Below are positions 19,441 through 22,643 of a stretch of DNA of 22,643 bases, in pieces (within the stretch, counting starts at the first letter, position 1; each line of letters begins with the position of its first letter). The notes beneath the pieces are model-generated. The model had not been told where the DNA came from. It saw only the letters and a list, made by a program, of their open reading frames with translations, and did not search any database. Origin of the DNA: Haplomitrium mnioides (lineage: Eukaryota > Marchantiophyta > Haplomitriopsida > Calobryales); NCBI GenBank assembly GCA_049999725.1, contig JBNGIS010020010.1:1-22643 (forward strand). The letters are read 5' to 3'. The translations under genes were made by a program, and so were the position numbers.

Positions 19441-20230
19441 CAAGTAAGGATTGGTGACCAAAAAGGTTTATATCATCAATATATAATGCGACAATTATAA
19501 ATTCTTTGTCGACTTTCTTGATGAATAAACTTGGTGCAATGTCATCAAAGTGAAAACCCATGGCGATCATCTCCTCATGAAATCTATAATACCATATTCG
19601 ACCACTCTGTTTTAGTCCATAAATAGATCGAAGGATCTGGACTGCATATCCACCCTTGGCCAGAGGCATGGATTGATGCATAGGAGAGGAGAATAGGTCT
19701 TTTCTCCCTAGAGTGCATCTCATGGGCTATAGGTCCTAACCCAGTACTACTACCACTGGGTGTAATGATGGTCAATGGCAAAGAGGTAGATGAATCACTA
19801 AATAGTTTACTCTTAGTGACATTCTCCCCCTGAATATGATAGATACTCCTTGCAATAAGCTCTAAGGGAGCTTTCATGTAGATCTGGGAATCCAAAAACC
19901 CATATAGGTATGTTGTCACAACATCCATTTGATGTGTAATGAGCTCATGTCCTAGGGAAAAGCCTACTAGGAACCGGTATGTAATACCATCCATAACTGG
20001 GACGTATGTGAGATCGTAGTCTCTCCCAAGTACTTGTGTATAGCTTTTGGCTATAAGGCGTGCCTTATATATGACAATTTTGCCTTTTTCATTTCACTTC
20101 TTCACAAAGATCCACCGATATCTTATTAGATTAACATTAGAGGGAATAGGGACTAAAGGTCCAAATACCTTTCTCTATATCATGGAATCAAGTTCTGAAT
20201 CCATTGCCTTTTTCCACTCTATCCAATCAG
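19441..20230 (-). pseudogene. pol: Copia copy B: reverse transcriptase core
   Basis: On the minus strand, WIEWKKAMDSELDSMI is followed by TAG, then RKVFGPLV, RYRWIFVKK, TGA, NEKGKIVIYKARLIAK, MDGITYRFLVGFSLGHELIT and HQMDVVTTYLYGFLDSQIYM. Then comes a segment of about 80 residues containing the polypurine codons IQGENV and a serine/threonine-rich run, a frame change near 19690, and IYGLKQSGRIWYYRFHEEM. The catalytic block ALYIDDINLFG (Y-x-D-D form) is intact. So the RT active site survives here while the frame does not. The extra segment matches copy A, so it is a family trait rather than a private insertion. Confidence 0.9.
19822..19831 (-). promoter_or_regulatory. Internal polypurine tract in copy B RT
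   Basis: The complement reads AGGGGGAGAA followed by TGTC, identical to the copy A run at 12334-12343. Confidence 0.4.
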
Positions 20231-21575
20231 AACTGTCCAAAGCTTCTTTGACAAATCTTGGATCAGGTGGTGTATCAGATATAGTCTGTGAAACAAGGAA
20301 TGCGAAATGGTCATCGACATCTACACACTCTCTTTGCCATATAACCCCTCTATCTATGTAGTGGTTTGAGATCTCTTGATTATCAAGGCATTCCAATAGG
20401 GAAATAGTCGGCTGAGATAGCAATGGTGTAGACGAAGATGCTTTCATGACATCAACTGAGAATGTAGTTCTCTTAGTCAGAAAGTTTTGCCTAGGTTGAG
20501 AGTTTTTTGAGCCAAGAGGACGTCCTCTCTTTTGCCTTGGTACTTGGTCAATTGCTGGTTTTGAAATATCCAGAATTCTTGCAAGAATATTCACCGCAAG
20601 AATATGTGACTTAATTACCTTTGCAATTTCATTAAAAGAATCTAGCAATTGTTCGACTATATTAGCCAAGTGAAGAAGTCTCTTGACCTCATTCTCACCT
20701 TGCCTTGTTTTTTGATCTATCCATATAGTGGATATATTCTCCCATTGGAGTTTTTTTGGTAAAGAAGAATTTTTATCTTCAAAAAGAGATGGAAATACAT
20801 CCTCATAGAAATGGCAATCGGCTAATCTGGCTTGAAACACATCAGCTGCGGATGGCTCCAGATAGCATATAATAGATGGTGAGTCATATCCCACATAATT
20901 GCCTTTTTGCCTCTGAGGTCTCATCTTAGTCATTTTCAGTCCCATAATCGGAACTAAAACTTGACAACCAAAAACTCGAAAATGGGATAAGTCTAGCATC
21001 TGACCATAGGCGAGTTGGTGAGGTGATAATGAATTAAAAGCTGATGGTCGATATTTTAATAATAATGCAGCATGTAGTATTGCATGGCTCCATGTAGAAA
21101 CCGGTAAATTGGTTTGCATTAACATAGGTCTAACAATCATTTGAATGTTGCATATAACTCTTTTGGCTATTTCATTTTGAAAATGGACATATGCCATAGA
21201 GTATTGGATATCAATACCCACTATCATGCAAAAGTCATCAAAAGTTTTTGATGTAAACTCCCTCGCACTGTCAACTCATAGGACTTTTATTGGACTTTTT
21301 GGAAATTGAGCCTTCAATTTCAGAATGTGTGCCAATATCCTCGGAAAGACAAGATTACGGATAGATAGCAATGATACTTGTGACCACTTTGTAGAAGCGT
21401 AGATGATCACCAAAACATATTGAAAGGGTCCACTAGGTGGATCAATAGGACCACAAATATGTGTGTGTATTCTCTCAAGGAACTTTGGAATTTCCAGAAT
21501 TGTTTTGGAAATAGCTTGACATAAGGCCAGCTTGTCTTGAGAACAATGAATACATGGTCTATCAATCATAGATGG
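20175..21575 (-). pseudogene. pol: Copia copy B: integrase core and linker
   Basis: The minus strand has CIHCSQDKLALCQAISKTIL (the CxxC form kept), FLERIHTHICGPI (first catalytic D replaced by H), VIIYASTKWSQVSLLS, and a TGA at 21278-21276 at the same codon as copy A. An open frame of about 350 residues follows (21227-20175) with TSKTFDDFC in the preceding part, HFQNEIAKR (catalytic E replaced by K), LLKYRPSAFNSLSPHQLAYG and KGNYVGYDSPSIICYLEP. The linker is RQKRGRPLGSKNSQPRQN, and it ends in the WKKAMDSELDSMI start of RT. The linker before RT is uninterrupted at the position where copy A carries the TIR element. Confidence 0.9.
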
Positions 21576-22046
21576 CTTAATGCTTTAAGGAATGGATCGG
21601 GTCACTTTCTGAATGTTAAGAAACATTGTAGTGCCCGGATGTCCTAAGCGATTATGCCATAAAGTAGTATAATCGATTGCTTTTGCATGAGTATGATAGT
21701 TTTGTATTTGCATAATATAGAAACCAAGAGGGTACGCAAAAAATGTTTCTTTTATTTCAGATCCTTCAGGAGTGTGCTTCAATAAATGCAACACTTCTTG
21801 ATTTTTACAAGTGTTGGTATGTATGTGATACCCATTGTCTTGTATATCATGAAAATTTATTAAGTTTCTAGTTGCACTTGGTGCATATATGGTTGATCTG
21901 ATATGTATGATAGTCCATTGTGGCAATCTGATAGTTGCTGGTTCTTTTCCTTCTTCAATCTGATTTCTGCCCATAATAGTGGTCATCTTTTGGTATGAGG
22001 GTGTCAACTTGGTAAAATAGGACCGGCATTTTAAAATAGTATGTGT
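21576..22046 (-). pseudogene. pol: Copia copy B: protease remnant and GAG-pre-integrase
   Basis: The minus strand starts abruptly with THTILKCRSYFTKLTPSYQK, the residues just after the protease active site. It continues through IMGRNQIEEGKEPATIRLPQ, IYAPSATRNLINFHDIQDNG, HTPEGSEIKETFFAYPLGFY and the pre-integrase motif TTLWHNRLGHPGTTMFLNI. A TAA interrupts after RSIP. Gag and the catalytic part of protease are absent: the copia sequence ends at 22046 where a hairpin and repeat R2 begin. Confidence 0.88.
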
Positions 22047-22074
22047 CGGTCCTATTTTACCAAGTTGACACCCT
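21998..22074. repeat. Perfect 28-bp inverted repeat with 21-bp spacer
   Basis: Bases 21998-22025 (AGGGTGTCAACTTGGTAAAA..) and 22047-22074 are exact reverse complements. The right arm is an inverted copy of the adjoining copia protease sequence and lies at the junction with R2. The spacer is GCATTTTAAAATAGTATGTG plus T. Confidence 0.97.
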
Positions 22075-22090
22075 AATTCCGGTCCTACCC

Positions 22091-22643
22091 TAAACCTTTT
22101 CAGGCCCTGTTTTGAGTGCAGGGGAGGACAAGTTTCGGGCTTTCAGGTTCTTTTCTGAGATGGCCCCTTACCAGTTATCGTTTTCAGGCCTTAAGGACTT
22201 CCCCTTTCCTTACAGTCCTTATGTTCACCACTCACTCTTCTTGTGTTTGCACTCAACTCATTCATTTAGAACCAGTCCACACTCCTCACACCCAGCATTC
22301 GTGTAATTCTTTCTATATATTCCAAAGGTCCAAACTTGAGACCCTGCCACCTTATATGTACTTGGGGCAGAATAGGTGCTGGTGACCTGCAACACCTGAA
22401 TAATACAACAAGGCTGGACTCCCCCTCTCAGGGTTGTCTCAGAACTGAAAACAGATTATCCCAACTATCCTAATGTGATCTAATTCCTAATCTATGCAAC
22501 AGAATCAGACCAGAGAGCATTTACCCCCAAGATGCCAGACTTGTGTCAAGGGATTGGACTCCCCTTTCAAGGCTGCTCCCAGGGTCTGCTCAGCTTATCT
22601 GTGTTTCCTAATCTAATGAACCGACAACACAATGCAGAAAGGA
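22091..22643 (-). repeat. LTR-like repeat R2 (inverted copy of R1)
   Basis: The reverse complement matches R1 (1712-2260) along its length: the right window edge CAACACAATGCAGAAAGGA mirrors 1714 onward, CCACCTTATATGTA mirrors the TATA region, and AACCTTTTCAGGCCCTGTTT at 22093 mirrors the R1 right end. It continues past the window edge. As with R1, its inner end abuts truncated copia sequence. No coding region is seen. Confidence 0.8.

Noticed and set aside
21998-22074. Rho-independent-type terminator or cruciform regulatory site
   Set aside because: The arms are copies of coding sequence of a dead element, the setting is a plant nuclear repeat, and the location at a rearrangement breakpoint is a better explanation.
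1-22643. CRISPR arrays, tRNA or rRNA genes, bacterial operons
   Set aside because: No regularly spaced short direct repeats with unique spacers, no cloverleaf-like sequence noticed, and no bacterial-type gene packing; a genome-wide RNA search was not possible here.

Overview
The window looks like repeat-dominated nuclear DNA from a land plant with a large genome. Both Ty1/copia copies have plant-type gag, integrase and reverse transcriptase sequence. The captured gene fragment keeps a short U-rich intron with GT..AG ends. AT-rich retroelement DNA alternates with GC-rich LTR-like DNA. I cannot name the species. I see no intact host gene, no tRNA or rRNA gene, no operon and no CRISPR array. Almost all of the sequence is nested, broken transposable elements.

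Layout, left to right. 1-1316: GC-rich noncoding DNA with tandem duplications, then a 100-N gap (1317-1416). About 1712-2282: a TATA-containing LTR-like repeat (R1), whose inverted copy (R2) lies at about 22091-22643 and runs off the window. 2282-4372: minus-strand 5' part of a copia element (copy C: LTR, primer-binding region, 1.8-kb leader, first codons of gag). 4373-13790: plus-strand copia copy A (leader, gag, CCHC knuckle, protease, integrase, RT, RNase H), with no recognisable LTR of its own and many stop codons. Copy A is split at 9809-11944 by a 2.1-kb element that has terminal inverted repeats and carries a fragment of a DNA-methyltransferase-like gene with its intron. 13791-22046: minus-strand copia copy B (3' LTR, polypurine tract, RNase H, RT, integrase, part of protease). 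Copy B is split by a 4.0-kb insertion (14860-18873) that looks like one long solo LTR with a CTTTG target duplication. Copy B ends in a 28-bp-arm perfect hairpin next to R2.

Copies A and B belong to one family and act as each other's empty-site control: A lacks the solo LTR, and B lacks the methyltransferase-carrying insert. Both have lost integrase catalytic residues and share a nonsense codon at the same integrase position, so neither could have moved with its own integrase in its present state. The most interesting objects are the gene-carrying TIR element, the hairpin at the B/R2 junction, an internal polypurine tract conserved inside the RT region, and the arrangement in which copy A's internal region lies reversed between two same-orientation LTRs.
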